A DNA stretch of 64,000 nt from Parasedimentitalea marina (GTDB taxonomy: Bacteria; Pseudomonadota; Alphaproteobacteria; Rhodobacterales; Rhodobacteraceae), in contig NZ_CP033219.1 in the NCBI RefSeq assembly GCF_004006175.1, positions 1,364,001 through 1,428,000 on the forward strand. Reading direction: 5' to 3'. The notes beneath the pieces are model-generated. The model ran no database searches and was not told the DNA's origin. It was given only the letters and a program-made list of their open reading frames with translations. The translations under genes were made by a program, and so were the position numbers. Below are positions 46,434 through 54,703 of this stretch, piece by piece (within the stretch, counting starts at the first letter, position 1; every line of letters begins with the position of its first letter).

Positions 46434-46793
46434 TTACTGACAGCGACGCCAATCGGCGACGAGACCGTCTTGTACCAGGTAGAGGCCCTCTTCGTGTCGC
46501 ATGATCATTACGCGGTAGGAGTACTGCTCGCCTTCGCCCGAGCATTGCGCGTCGAATAAAACGGCATCCATACCACGAATGCTGGTTGGCTTGGTTAATT
46601 CACATGTGTTTTCAAGACCGTGCAGATACGCGCCCTGTATGCCCAGCACCCCGCCATCCATGCCTAGATCCTCGGGGTTACACGACCAGGTCCCATCCAC
46701 CGATGTATACAGCCCGTCAAATGGTGCCGCAAAACCCGTTGCTGACATTAAAACCGCGGTGATGAAAACTAATGATCTGAAAATTACCGTCAT
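46434..46793 (-). CDS. Secreted protein of 119 residues, unknown function
   Basis: A signal peptide (FRSLVFITAVLMSATGFA, cleavage before APFDGLY) precedes about 97 residues with four Cys (WSCNPEDLG, NTCELTK, DAQCSGEGE, final RRC), suggesting two disulfides in the periplasm. I recognise no named family. It converges with coxM and has no other partner nearby. Confidence 0.6.
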   Translation of the reverse strand: MTVIFRSLVFITAVLMSATGFAAPFDGLYTSVDGTWSCNPEDLGMDGGVLGIQGAYLHGLENTCELTKPTSIRGMDAVLFDAQCSGEGEQYSYRVMIMRHEEGLYLVQDGLVADWRRCQ

Positions 46794-47161
46794 GAAAATA
46801 CCTTTTCTAAAACCTATACACCTTCCCCAACAACGGAGATGAGCGTGACGATAGGTTCAGTCCACGGCTGTGGCAACGTATCAGTATGATCAAGGCGAGG
46901 TGGCACAGCGGCCCAATTAAAATAATCTTGGCGAGTGCCGTTCCCTAAGAGTTATGGCCCAACTGACACTTGGCGAGACATGTTGCCGCTGATCCACGGT
47001 TAAGATTGTAGGATACTGAGCAATCTGTCGTCAGAGGAGTTGCATCTTCTCGTGCCTGGCTGGTCGGAGGATTTATGCCGCCGCCATAAACGCAAAGTGC
47101 CCTGTCCACCAATATGAACAGGGCACTTTTGACGCATAATACATGTCTGAGAGACGAAGTC
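46794..47161. other. Gene-poor stretch with weak terminator after infC
   Basis: I see no convincing gene in these bases. The only clear structure is AAAGTGCCCTGT/ACAGGGCACTTT (47094-47129), a 12-base stem with a 12-base loop and short T runs on both sides, probably ending infC transcription. Confidence 0.6.
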
Positions 47162-47707
47162 TTATCTAGGCAGGGGACCAATCAGCATTATCATCTGACG
47201 GCCTTCCATCTTGGGCATGTTCTCGACTTTACCGTGCTCTTTGATGTCTGCAGCAACACGCTCCAGCAGCTCACGGCCAAGGTTCTGGTGGGCCATTTCA
47301 CGACCACGGAACCGCAGGGTCACTTTGACCTTGTCGCCGTTTTCAAGGAACTTGTACACGTTGCGCATTTTGACGCTGTAATCATGGACATCAGTGTTAG
47401 GCCGGAATTTGACCTCTTTGATTTCGATGATCTTTTGCTTTTTGCGCGCTTCGCTTTCCCGCTTCTGCTGTTCATATTTGAACTTGCCGAAATCCATGAT
47501 CTTACACACGGGCGGCTTTGCATTCGGCGAGATTTCAACCAGATCCAATCCGGCCTCTTGCGCCATAAGCATGGCTTTGGCTGGGTGAACCACACCAGCG
47601 TTTTCGCCATCGGCGCCAATCAGGCGGATTTCGGAGTCACGAATTTTTTCGTTGACGCGCGGGCCGGTGTCGCGTTGCGGCGGCGCATTGTGGGGTCTGC
47701 GGGCTAT
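47162..47707 (-). CDS. infC: Translation initiation factor IF-3, probable non-AUG start
   Basis: About 181 residues from the preferred start. IF-3 prevents 30S-50S joining and proofreads the start codon. The family start [23 protein letters not shown] is followed by [22 protein letters not shown] and the C-domain [12 protein letters not shown]. No ATG or GTG lies near the expected N-terminus. AAAAGGA sits 8 bases before an ATA codon (47705-47707), which I take as the probable start; ATT at 47714-47716 is too close to it. The nearest in-frame ATG upstream (47773) adds 22 residues not seen in the family. rpmI and rplT are not adjacent. Confidence 0.85.
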   Translation of the reverse strand: MARRPHNAPPQRDTGPRVNEKIRDSEIRLIGADGENAGVVHPAKAMLMAQEAGLDLVEISPNAKPPVCKIMDFGKFKYEQQKRESEARKKQKIIEIKEVKFRPNTDVHDYSVKMRNVYKFLENGDKVKVTLRFRGREMAHQNLGRELLERVAADIKEHGKVENMPKMEGRQMIMLIGPLPR

Positions 47708-48028
47708 GACGGCAATCCTTTTGTCATTGCATAATATCACGTGAAAAATAGCGTTGTCGGGCACGTGATTCAAGCTGTTTGCATCGTATGACCGGGGAGA
47801 ATGAGGTTTTCAAGGCATCATTCCGACAATATGCCGGTGAAGTGCCCCTGATCGTGAGATTTTTGTCCGTTTTTACGGAAAGCTGCGCGTCGGCCAATTT
47901 TGGCCGTTGAGACATGTTGCTGTTTTTTCCCCCTTGAGGAGCACGGTGGACAGAGCCATCTCGCAGTAGGAGGCAACATTTTTTATTCGCGACGCATTGG
48001 TCGTGAATGTCATTTAGGAGTTTTAATA

Positions 48029-48757
48029 ATGAAACCTGCAGTAATTGCACTGGGTGTCGCGGCCGCAGCTATCGGTGGCTATGTCTATTTTACATCGATG
48101 GAAACACCTAGTGTCGCCGTTGATCAGGACGCGGCAACTTCGGCTGTTGATACAAACGTTGTGGAAGACGCCACCGCAACCGTGGAAGAGGCAACTGAGA
48201 CCGCTGTCGAGGCAACAACCGAGGTTGTTGAAACTGCAGTTGAGACCGCTGTGGAGACGGCGGAAGACACTGCAGAGACTGTAGGCGAGGCTGTCGAGGG
48301 GGCCGTGGAAGAGGTGCAAGAGGCAGCGACCGAGGCGGCTGATACCGTGACCGGTGCCGTTGGTACGGTTGCAGAGACTGTAACTGAGACCGCGACCGAG
48401 GCAGTTTCTGATGCCGTCGAGACGGCCACCGAGGCTGTGAGCGGAACCGGTACTGAAAGTACCACTGAAACTGTAACTGAAACCGTGTCTGAGAGTGCCA
48501 CTGACGTAACAACTGAAGCCACCGAAAGCGCAACAGACACAGTGACGTCCGATGCTACTGAGGTCGCTGGGGATGCGGCTGCCGGTCTGCTAACTGCTGA
48601 CGGTTTTGATTTGGACCAAGTCGTCGAGCTTATTTCCGGCTCATCCCTGGCCGACACCCAGAAATTGATGCTGACGACGGCTGTAAAACAAGCGAAAGAC
48701 AATCCCGAGCTTCTGACTGTAGCCTTGGATCAAGTCAAGACTGCCTTGGGTCTGTAA
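48029..48757 (+). CDS. Acidic low-complexity membrane-anchored protein
   Basis: The 242-residue protein has a short N-terminal membrane helix (AVIALGVAAAAIGGYVYF), then about 165 residues built almost only of Thr, Glu, Ala, Val, Asp and Ser in irregular TETV/EAVE/ETAVE repeats. A C-terminal helical domain (DGFDLDQVVELISG...LDQVKTALGL) follows. Between K2 and K212 there is no Lys or Arg at all. The ribosome site TAGGAG and ATG are clear. Function is unknown; a periplasmic spacer or amphipathic coat is possible. It converges with fpr at a shared hairpin. Confidence 0.75.
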   Translation: MKPAVIALGVAAAAIGGYVYFTSMETPSVAVDQDAATSAVDTNVVEDATATVEEATETAVEATTEVVETAVETAVETAEDTAETVGEAVEGAVEEVQEAATEAADTVTGAVGTVAETVTETATEAVSDAVETATEAVSGTGTESTTETVTETVSESATDVTTEATESATDTVTSDATEVAGDAAAGLLTADGFDLDQVVELISGSSLADTQKLMLTTAVKQAKDNPELLTVALDQVKTALGL

Positions 48758-48780
48758 ACCAGGCGTGAACACAACGGATT

Positions 48781-48812
48781 AAGGGCGCCCTTCCGATTGG
48801 AAAGGTGCCCTT
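48781..48812. terminator. Bidirectional terminator between the acidic protein gene and fpr
   Basis: AAGGGCGCC-TTCC pairs with GGAA-GGTGCCCTT, with one wobble and a GATT loop, and TTTG/T-rich flanks on both sides. Confidence 0.75.
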
Positions 48813-48833
48813 TGTTGTTTCTGACGGACGGTT

Positions 48834-49718
48834 TCAGTCGAGGAAGGCTTTTTCCACCACGTATTGCGCCGGTTTGGAATTGGCGCCTTCTTCAAGGCCA
48901 TAACCTTCGAGCATGTCTTTGATCTCGAGGTTGAAGGCCAGATTGCCGCAGACCATGGCACGGTCACTGTCGGGGTTGATTGGATCGACACCCAGATCAC
49001 TAAATGCCTCGCCCGAGCGCATCAGGTCGGTGATACGGCCCATCTTGGGGCTCTCTTCGCGGGTGGTTGTAGGGTAGTAGCGGATCTTGTTGAGATTGTC
49101 TTCGCCCAGCAGTTCGAGCATCATCTCGTCTTGCTTGAGGTTGGCAATCAGTTCGGCGCCATAGGTCAGCTCACCTGCAGTGCGGCAAGTATGGGTGATG
49201 ATGATCTCGTCGTAGTCTTCGTAGGTTTGCGGATCGCGCAGCAGCGAGGCGAAGGGGGCAAAGCCGGTGCCAGTGGCAAAGAACCAGATGCGTTTGCCGG
49301 GGATCAGCGCGTCATGCACCAGGGTGCCGACGGGTTTCGGGCGCAGGATAATCTCATCACCAACCTGGATGTGCTGCAGGCGAGAGGTCAGCGGGCCGTC
49401 CTGAACCTTGATCGAATAGAACTCCAGCTCGTCATCCCAGCTGGGAGAGGCAATGGAATAGGCGCGCAGCAGAGGTTTTTGTTTGCCCGTCTTGGGGTTC
49501 ACTTCGCCCATCAACCCGATCATCACAAATTCGCCCGAACGAAAACGCATTGTCGAAGGGCGGCTGACGCGGAAGGAGAACAGTTTATCCGTCCAGTGCT
49601 TGACCGCCGTGACGGTTTGGGCGTCGGGCAGGGTTGGAACGGCCTTTACTGGCTCGGCATTGGTGGTGGCATCGGTCACTGGAGTAATCTCATTCATCGG
49701 TTGCACTGCCGACAGCAT
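48834..49718 (-). CDS. fpr: Ferredoxin-NADP(+) reductase
   Basis: The 294-residue FAD protein has the FNR motif RAYSIASPSWDDELEF and NADP-binding FFATGTGFAPFASLLRDP. It ends in the aromatic-poor VVEKAFLD. It exchanges electrons between NADPH and ferredoxin, which can feed the ferredoxin-type sulfite reductase encoded by the upstream cys genes. The ATG with GAGG at 8 bases is chosen; a GTG three codons upstream is too close to the ribosome site. About 25 residues of Thr/Pro-rich sequence precede the fold. Confidence 0.92.
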   Translation of the reverse strand: MLSAVQPMNEITPVTDATTNAEPVKAVPTLPDAQTVTAVKHWTDKLFSFRVSRPSTMRFRSGEFVMIGLMGEVNPKTGKQKPLLRAYSIASPSWDDELEFYSIKVQDGPLTSRLQHIQVGDEIILRPKPVGTLVHDALIPGKRIWFFATGTGFAPFASLLRDPQTYEDYDEIIITHTCRTAGELTYGAELIANLKQDEMMLELLGEDNLNKIRYYPTTTREESPKMGRITDLMRSGEAFSDLGVDPINPDSDRAMVCGNLAFNLEIKDMLEGYGLEEGANSKPAQYVVEKAFLD

Positions 49719-49836
49719 GGCCGACACCTCTGATTAGTCATTGATATGGGTCAGGGAAAGGATTTGTTTTGCATGTACCCGGCACAGGCACGGTGTGATG
49801 CGCTGGGAACACAATTGTTAGTATGCAAACAATATA

Positions 49837-50244
49837 TCACACAGCAGCGGGGGCGGTTCCACGGGCACGTGCCTGATAATCGTGCTGTTGCCAGTTGGCA
49901 CGGGCCAGCCATTGGTCCTGCGGTTGGCGGGTTGCCAGGTCGTCACTGATTTCGACGTCGTCAAACCCGGCCCGTCGCACCATGGCATATTGATCCGCAA
50001 TCACATGGCCGTAAGCGCGGATGTGGCCGGTGTAGCCGGACAGACGCAACTGGCGCGCAATGGTAAAGCCACGGCCATCGGCAAAGCTGGGAAAGGCGAT
50101 GCGGATCATCTGAACCTGCGCTGCCAGGCGCTCGACCAGCTGCACGGGATCGGTATCCGAGGCCAGATCAAGGGCAGTGTCGCCGTCATAGCCGACAGTC
50201 CAGGTGTCGGGCCCAAAGCCCGTATCGGTCACGATCACAGTCAT
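49837..50244 (-). CDS. DUF934 protein of the sulfite-reduction operon
   Basis: The 135-residue protein has the DUF934 pattern: IRIAFPSFADGRGFTIARQLR and GHVIADQYAMVRRAGFDDVEI. DUF934 genes consistently sit with cysI/cysH and are presumed to help sulfite reduction; no activity is proven to my knowledge. The start overlaps the cysH stop as ATGA. Confidence 0.88.
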   Translation of the reverse strand: MTVIVTDTGFGPDTWTVGYDGDTALDLASDTDPVQLVERLAAQVQMIRIAFPSFADGRGFTIARQLRLSGYTGHIRAYGHVIADQYAMVRRAGFDDVEISDDLATRQPQDQWLARANWQQHDYQARARGTAPAAV

Positions 50245-51020
50245 GTATTTGCTCCTGTGCGAATAAACTGGCCATCCACCACGTGGATGCCACATTCTTC
50301 TTTTGATTGGTCACGCCAGCGTCCGGCGCGGGGATCTTCACCGTCTTTCACCGGCGAGGTGCAGGGGGCACAACCGATTGACGGGTAACCTTGGGCCACC
50401 AGAGGATGGCGGGGCAGGCGGTTTTCGTCCATATAGGTGCGCACGTCGGTCGGCGCCCAATGGGCCAGAGGGTTGATCTTGATGCGGCCTGTGGAGCCAT
50501 CAGCGGTTTCTTCGATCTCGAAGAAATCCATTGCGGCACGGCTGCCGGCCTGGAAGCGTTTTCGACCGGTGATCCAGCCATCATAACCTGCCAGCGCTTT
50601 TTGCAGGGGGGCGGTTTTGCGCAGGGCGCAGCAGGCATCGGTGCTGTTAAAGCGCATGGCGCCATAGGGGTCTTTTTCCGCAATGTCGTTGGCGCGGATG
50701 ATGTGGAGATTGCGCAGACCCAGCCGCTCGGTCACCTCAGTCTGGTAGACCAGGGTTTCGGTGAACAGCAGTTCGGTGTCAACAAAGAGAACCGGGGTCA
50801 TTGGATCGATCACTGCAGCCATATGCAACAGCACCACGGATTCAGCGCCAAAGCTGGAGACCAGCGCAATGTGGCCCGCATCCTGAAGCGCACCTTGCAT
50901 CACGGCGGTTGCTGAATGGTGGCGGTAGCGCGCATTCAACGCGGCCACTTTGTCAGCGAGCTCACGCTCGCCGGGGGCCGGCCCCCGGGCCCCCGGGATA
51001 TTTTTAGCCAGATGAAGCAT
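50241..51020 (-). CDS. cysH: APS/PAPS reductase, N-terminus built from a repeat element
   Basis: The 259-residue enzyme reduces adenylyl (or phosphoadenylyl) sulfate to sulfite. SFGAESVVLLHM is the PP-loop. The Cys pairs in DACCALRKTAPL and SIGCAPCTSP mark the 4Fe-4S APS reductase type, and ECGIHVVDG carries the catalytic Cys. The apparent start codon and the first 17 residues (MLHLAKNIPGARGPAPG) are encoded by the family A hairpin repeat; family members elsewhere have different N-termini. A GTG at codon 25 is the only other nearby in-frame start. It lies 4 bases after cysI. Confidence 0.9.
   Translation of the reverse strand: MLHLAKNIPGARGPAPGERELADKVAALNARYRHHSATAVMQGALQDAGHIALVSSFGAESVVLLHMAAVIDPMTPVLFVDTELLFTETLVYQTEVTERLGLRNLHIIRANDIAEKDPYGAMRFNSTDACCALRKTAPLQKALAGYDGWITGRKRFQAGSRAAMDFFEIEETADGSTGRIKINPLAHWAPTDVRTYMDENRLPRHPLVAQGYPSIGCAPCTSPVKDGEDPRAGRWRDQSKEECGIHVVDGQFIRTGANT
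50971..51015 (+). repeat. GC-hairpin repeat, family A, copy 4 (inside cysH)
   Basis: CCGGGGGC-CG-GCCCCCGG (50971-50988) is followed by GCCCCCGGGATATTTTT and AGCCAGATGAAG. On the minus strand it reads as codons for LHLAKNIPGARGPAPG at the cysH start. Confidence 0.9.
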
Positions 51021-51024
51021 GGGA

Positions 51025-52692
51025 TCAGGCGACCTTTTTCTGCGCTTCGGGGTAGAGGGCTGCTTTGAAGGGAGACAGGCCAACCCGGCGATAGGTTTCC
51101 AGGAAGGTCTCCTCGGCGGAGTTGCGCAGGTCTAGATAGGCGGCCACGATGCGCTCAACCGCGGGGACGATTTCGTCATAGGCGAAACCGGGGCCGGCGC
51201 GTTCACCGATATTGGCCGTCCAGGTGGCGTCGCCGCCCAGGGTGATCTGGTAGTTTTCAACGCCGGCGCGATCCAGTCCCAGGATACCGATATGGGCAAC
51301 ATGGTGGTGGCCACAGGCGTTGATGCAACCCGAGATTTTAATCTGCAGATGGCCGATGTCATGCTCGAGCTTGAGATCGTCAAAACGGGTCGCGATCTGC
51401 TCGGCAACTGGGATCGCGCGGGCGGTAGCCAAGGCACAATAGTCCATGCCGGGGCAGGCGATGATGTCCGAGATCAAGCCGATGTTGGCGGTTGCCAGAT
51501 CGTGCTGTTTGAGCCTGGCGTGGAGAGCGGGCAGATCCGATTTGTGGACATGCGGCAGGATTACGTTTTGCTCGTGGCTGATCCGTAATTCGTCGTAACC
51601 ATATTGGGCTGCCAGGTCAGCCATAGTCCGCATTTGATCTGCACTGGCGTCCCCCGGGGTGGCGCCGTGTTTCTTGATCGAGATGGTGACAATGGCGTGG
51701 TCGCCTACACGGTGCTCAGCCAGATTGGTATCGGCCCAGGCGCGGAATACCGGGTCGGCGTCATAGGCTGCATCATAGGTGGTAGTTGGAGCCGAACGGA
51801 AGATTGGGGCTGCGAAATGGGTCTTGATCTCGGCCAGCAATTCCTGATCGGCACCCGTGAAGGTCGGCCGGATCAGGGCAAAGCGGGCGTCGACGCGGGC
51901 GCGAATATCTTCGATGCCGTGCTCGTGCACGGTGATCTTGATGCGGGCCTTGTATTTGTTGTCGCGGCGACCGATCTGGTTCCAGACCGACACCACGGAT
52001 TCAATATAGGGCAACAGGTCTGCGCGGGGCAGAAAGTCGTTGATCACTTGGCCGACCATTGGTGTGCGGCCCAAGCCACCGCCAATCAGGATCTGATAGC
52101 CGGTTTCGCCAGCGACGTTCTGGACAATGCGCACGGCCAGATCGTGCGCCTTGAGCACAGCGCGATCTTTGGCAGCGGCACCAACGGCGATTTTGAACTT
52201 GCGGCCCATGAACTGGAATTCCGGGTGATCAGTGGACCACTGACGGATCAGTTCGGCCACTGGACGTGGGTCTTCGATCTCGTCTGCGGCGGCACCAGCG
52301 AAATGATCAGAGGTCACGTTGCGGATGGTATTGCCCGAGGTTTGGATGGCGTGCATGCCAACCTCGGCCAGGGCGTCCAGCATATCCGGCACATCGCTGA
52401 GTTTAGGCCAGTTGAACTGGATGTTCTGGCGCGTGGTGAAGTGGCCATAGCCCTTGTCCCACTTTTCAGCCAGCAGCGCCAATTGAGTCATCTGAGCAGA
52501 ATTCAGCGAACCATAGGGCACCGCGACGCGCAGCATGTAGGCGTGCAGTTGCAAGTACAAACCGTTCATCAGGCGCAGGGGCTTGAACTCGTCCTCGGTG
52601 AGCGAACCGTCGATGCGGCGTGCGACCTGGGCGCGGAACTGGGCGTTGCGTTCTGCCAGAAAGGCGGTGTCAAAGTCGTTATACTTATACAT
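51025..52692 (-). CDS. cysI: Sulfite/nitrite reductase hemoprotein (ferredoxin-type)
   Basis: The 555-residue siroheme/4Fe-4S enzyme starts MYKYNDFDTAFLAERNAQFR, as in the alphaproteobacterial family. Cluster ligands are in ACPGMDYCALAT and KISGCINACGHHH. It reduces sulfite to sulfide with six electrons. An upstream in-frame start would add 50 residues read from the DUF2849 gene in another frame and is rejected. It overlaps DUF2849 by 8 bases. Confidence 0.94.
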   Translation of the reverse strand: MYKYNDFDTAFLAERNAQFRAQVARRIDGSLTEDEFKPLRLMNGLYLQLHAYMLRVAVPYGSLNSAQMTQLALLAEKWDKGYGHFTTRQNIQFNWPKLSDVPDMLDALAEVGMHAIQTSGNTIRNVTSDHFAGAAADEIEDPRPVAELIRQWSTDHPEFQFMGRKFKIAVGAAAKDRAVLKAHDLAVRIVQNVAGETGYQILIGGGLGRTPMVGQVINDFLPRADLLPYIESVVSVWNQIGRRDNKYKARIKITVHEHGIEDIRARVDARFALIRPTFTGADQELLAEIKTHFAAPIFRSAPTTTYDAAYDADPVFRAWADTNLAEHRVGDHAIVTISIKKHGATPGDASADQMRTMADLAAQYGYDELRISHEQNVILPHVHKSDLPALHARLKQHDLATANIGLISDIIACPGMDYCALATARAIPVAEQIATRFDDLKLEHDIGHLQIKISGCINACGHHHVAHIGILGLDRAGVENYQITLGGDATWTANIGERAGPGFAYDEIVPAVERIVAAYLDLRNSAEETFLETYRRVGLSPFKAALYPEAQKKVA

Positions 52693-52993
52693 TGGCCTCA
52701 GCCTCCTGTTTGCCGTGGGCATAGTTTGAGGGACCGGTGCGGCGGAAATCCTCGCGGAAATGGGTTGGTTCCGGGCCGTTCTCGCCGGGCTTGGCATCTG
52801 CCAGGTATACGCCGACGACCTCAGCCACCTGAGATTCTGCATCGAGCAGGCGAAGCTGGGCGTGGGCCTCGTCGGTGATCAGCTCTGCCTGGGATAAATC
52901 GCGGCTCCATTGGTCATCTGCGGTCAGGTAGATCACGTCGCCTTCGATCAGGGCGTTGGCAGTGATCACTTTGGGGGTAAAGGCACGGGCCAT
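52685..52993 (-). CDS. DUF2849 protein
   Basis: The 102-residue protein, starting MARAFTPKVITANALIEGDVIYLTAD, is a typical DUF2849. It is found almost only between cobA and cysI in alphaproteobacteria, so a role in siroheme handling or sulfite reductase maturation is likely but unproven. It overlaps cobA by 1 base (TAATG) and cysI by 8. Confidence 0.9.
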   Translation of the reverse strand: MARAFTPKVITANALIEGDVIYLTADDQWSRDLSQAELITDEAHAQLRLLDAESQVAEVVGVYLADAKPGENGPEPTHFREDFRRTGPSNYAHGKQEAEANV

Positions 52994-53814
52994 TATGCGA
53001 GCTCCAGTTTCAGATCTGTTATTTCGGTTTGGGTGGTGATGCTGGCGCGTGGCGCCAGTCCCAGGAATGTTAGGGCCGGTCCGTCAAAACGGGCCTCGGC
53101 CAAATCGGTGGGCAGATGTTCCAGAGTGGTTTCCAGAATCCGCTGATTAGCACGCGAGGCATTCTCAACCACGGTGACGGGGGTTGCGAGAGTGGCGCCG
53201 TGCATCAGCAGCCGTCCCTGCACAAACCGTGTGGATTTCTTGCCCATGTAAATCGCGGCGACTTCGCCGGGGCGGGCCAGCGCCTGCCAGTCGTGGTCGG
53301 CAAACCCCTGGGTGTCATGACCGGTCAGAAAGCGAACTGAAGAGTTGCGGCCACGCTGGGTCAGGCTTTGACCGATGCCCGCGACTGCAGCCGAGGCCGC
53401 GGTGATGCCGGGCACAATCTGATAGGCAATCCCGGCGTCGTCACAGGCTGAAAGCTCCTCATCCAGGCGGCCAAACAGAGTGGCATCACCGGATTTGAGC
53501 CGCAGCACCCGTTTGCCAGCATTTGCATGGGCGGTCAGGCGATCACAAATGTCATGTTGGCTGACCTGCGGGCCAAAGCCTTCCTTGCCGACATCCTCCA
53601 GAACGGCCTCTGGATTGGCCAGCGCGAGGATCTCGGGGCTGACCAGACGGTCGAACAAAATGACCTCTGCCTGCTGCAGGGCTGTCAGGGCCTTTAGGGT
53701 GAGCAACTCGGGGTCACCGGGGCCTGAGCCGGCAAAGACCACCTGACCGGGCTGCAGACAGATCCGTCCCGCGGTGGTCGGCGCGGTGGTTGGCTGGGGC
53801 ATCTGCTGGGACAT
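52993..53814 (-). CDS. cobA: Uroporphyrinogen-III C-methyltransferase
   Basis: The 273-residue SAM enzyme has VVFAGSGPGDPELLTLKAL, VLRLKSGDATLFGRLDEE and VVPGITAASAA, the SUMT motifs. It makes precorrin-2, the siroheme and B12 precursor, and in this operon serves CysI. The siroheme ferrochelatase/dehydrogenase is not in the window. The promoter faces the Lrp-type gene across a 145-base gap. Confidence 0.95.
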   Translation of the reverse strand: MSQQMPQPTTAPTTAGRICLQPGQVVFAGSGPGDPELLTLKALTALQQAEVILFDRLVSPEILALANPEAVLEDVGKEGFGPQVSQHDICDRLTAHANAGKRVLRLKSGDATLFGRLDEELSACDDAGIAYQIVPGITAASAAVAGIGQSLTQRGRNSSVRFLTGHDTQGFADHDWQALARPGEVAAIYMGKKSTRFVQGRLLMHGATLATPVTVVENASRANQRILETTLEHLPTDLAEARFDGPALTFLGLAPRASITTQTEITDLKLELA

Positions 53815-53849
53815 GGTGGACTCATTTGTTGCGTTTGACTTGATGTTAG

Positions 53850-53881
53850 ATATAGGAAATATTCCCGTCTCATTGCTATAT
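53850..53881. promoter_or_regulatory. Candidate operator between cobA and the Lrp-type gene
   Basis: ATATAG (53850-53855) and CTATAT (53876-53881) are inverted around a central GGAAATATTCC. The AT-rich dyad lies in the divergent promoter space and suits an Lrp-type regulator. Binding is inference. Confidence 0.4.
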
Positions 53882-53959
53882 GTTGGCGTGAATAAGGATC
53901 ATTGTTCCGAATTTGGTGGTCATATGCGGGAATGGTTCTAATGCGTGAGGAAAACGAGA

Positions 53960-54427
53960 ATGACGGTACGGATCGATGCCACTGACCGGAAAATTTTGGC
54001 AGAGCTGCAGCGCGATGCGAGCCAATCGCTGGACGAAATTGCTCGAAATGTGGGCAGTTCCAAGACCCCGGTGTGGAATCGCATCCGTAAATTGCGTGAG
54101 TCCGGGGTGATTGGTCAGCAGACCGTTGTACTGGACGCTGAGGCGCTGGGGTTCGAGGCGTGCTTCTTTGTTCTGATCCGCACCTCAGAGCATGAGGCCG
54201 ATTGGCAGGCAAAGTTTTTGCAGGCCTTGCGCGACCGCCCCGAGGTACAGGAGGCGCATCGCTTGGCGGGGGATATCGACTATATCCTGAAAGTGCGGGT
54301 GCAGAACGCACGGGCCTATGACACGTTTTATCAAACACTGATTTCTGAGGTGCGAGTGCACAACGTGACGGCGCTGCTGTCGATGGAAGAGATCAAGTCG
54401 ACGACGATGCTGCCGCTGGAGGGATGA
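53960..54427 (+). CDS. Lrp/AsnC family transcriptional regulator
   Basis: The 155-residue protein has an N-terminal HTH (IDATDRKILAELQRDASQSLDEIARNVGSSKTPVWNRIRKLRESGVI) and a RAM/AsnC ligand domain (VQEAHRLAGDIDYILKVRV). It is divergent from the cobA-cysIH operon and probably regulates it in response to a sulfur or amino-acid signal. The ATG follows AGGA at 8 bases; an in-frame GTG lies 15 bases upstream. Confidence 0.9.
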   Translation: MTVRIDATDRKILAELQRDASQSLDEIARNVGSSKTPVWNRIRKLRESGVIGQQTVVLDAEALGFEACFFVLIRTSEHEADWQAKFLQALRDRPEVQEAHRLAGDIDYILKVRVQNARAYDTFYQTLISEVRVHNVTALLSMEEIKSTTMLPLEG

Positions 54428-54445
54428 GGCACCCGTGAGGGTGAC

Positions 54446-54472
54446 AAAAAGGAGCGCTTCCGCGCGCTCTTA
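54446..54472 (+). terminator. Terminator of the Lrp-type gene
   Basis: GAGCGC and GCGCTC form a short stem with a TTCCGC loop, preceded by AAAAA and followed by TTATT, 20 bases after the stop. Confidence 0.6.
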
Positions 54473-54593
54473 TTCAGCAGTTTGCCGGGTGACGGTTCAA
54501 CGTCAAAGGTACATGTGTGCTGAGAGGTGAATGGATCTGCTGAGAAGCGATTCAGGGACAAGTCTGCCCTGAATGCGCCATGTCCAAGATGTG

Positions 54594-54675
54594 CTGAGTC
54601 GGGCCTGGGTAAAGGAGCTGCGCCCGCGCCGGGGCGCGGTGGCCTGCGGCCATCCTTGACACAGGCCCGACTCAG
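54594..54675. repeat. Y-shaped inverted repeat of about 80 bases
   Basis: Outer arms CTGAGTCGGGCCTG and CAGGCCCGACTCAG pair perfectly over 14 bases. Inside lie two hairpins: CCGCGCC-GG-GGCGCGG (54624-54639) and TGGCC-TGC-GGCCA (54640-54652). It fits a three-way junction, between the convergent Lrp and P450 genes. Confidence 0.75.
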
Positions 54676-54703
54676 GGTAGGCGCGCAAAAAGGTAGGCAC
54701 GGT

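Noticed and set aside
46945..47181. 78-codon minus-strand frame downstream of infC
   Set aside because: It runs through the infC terminator hairpin and overlaps the infC end; no ribosome site or family match.
51604..52878. 424-codon plus-strand frame opposite cysI
   Set aside because: It overlaps the conserved cysI and DUF2849 genes in antisense and has no recognisable domain.
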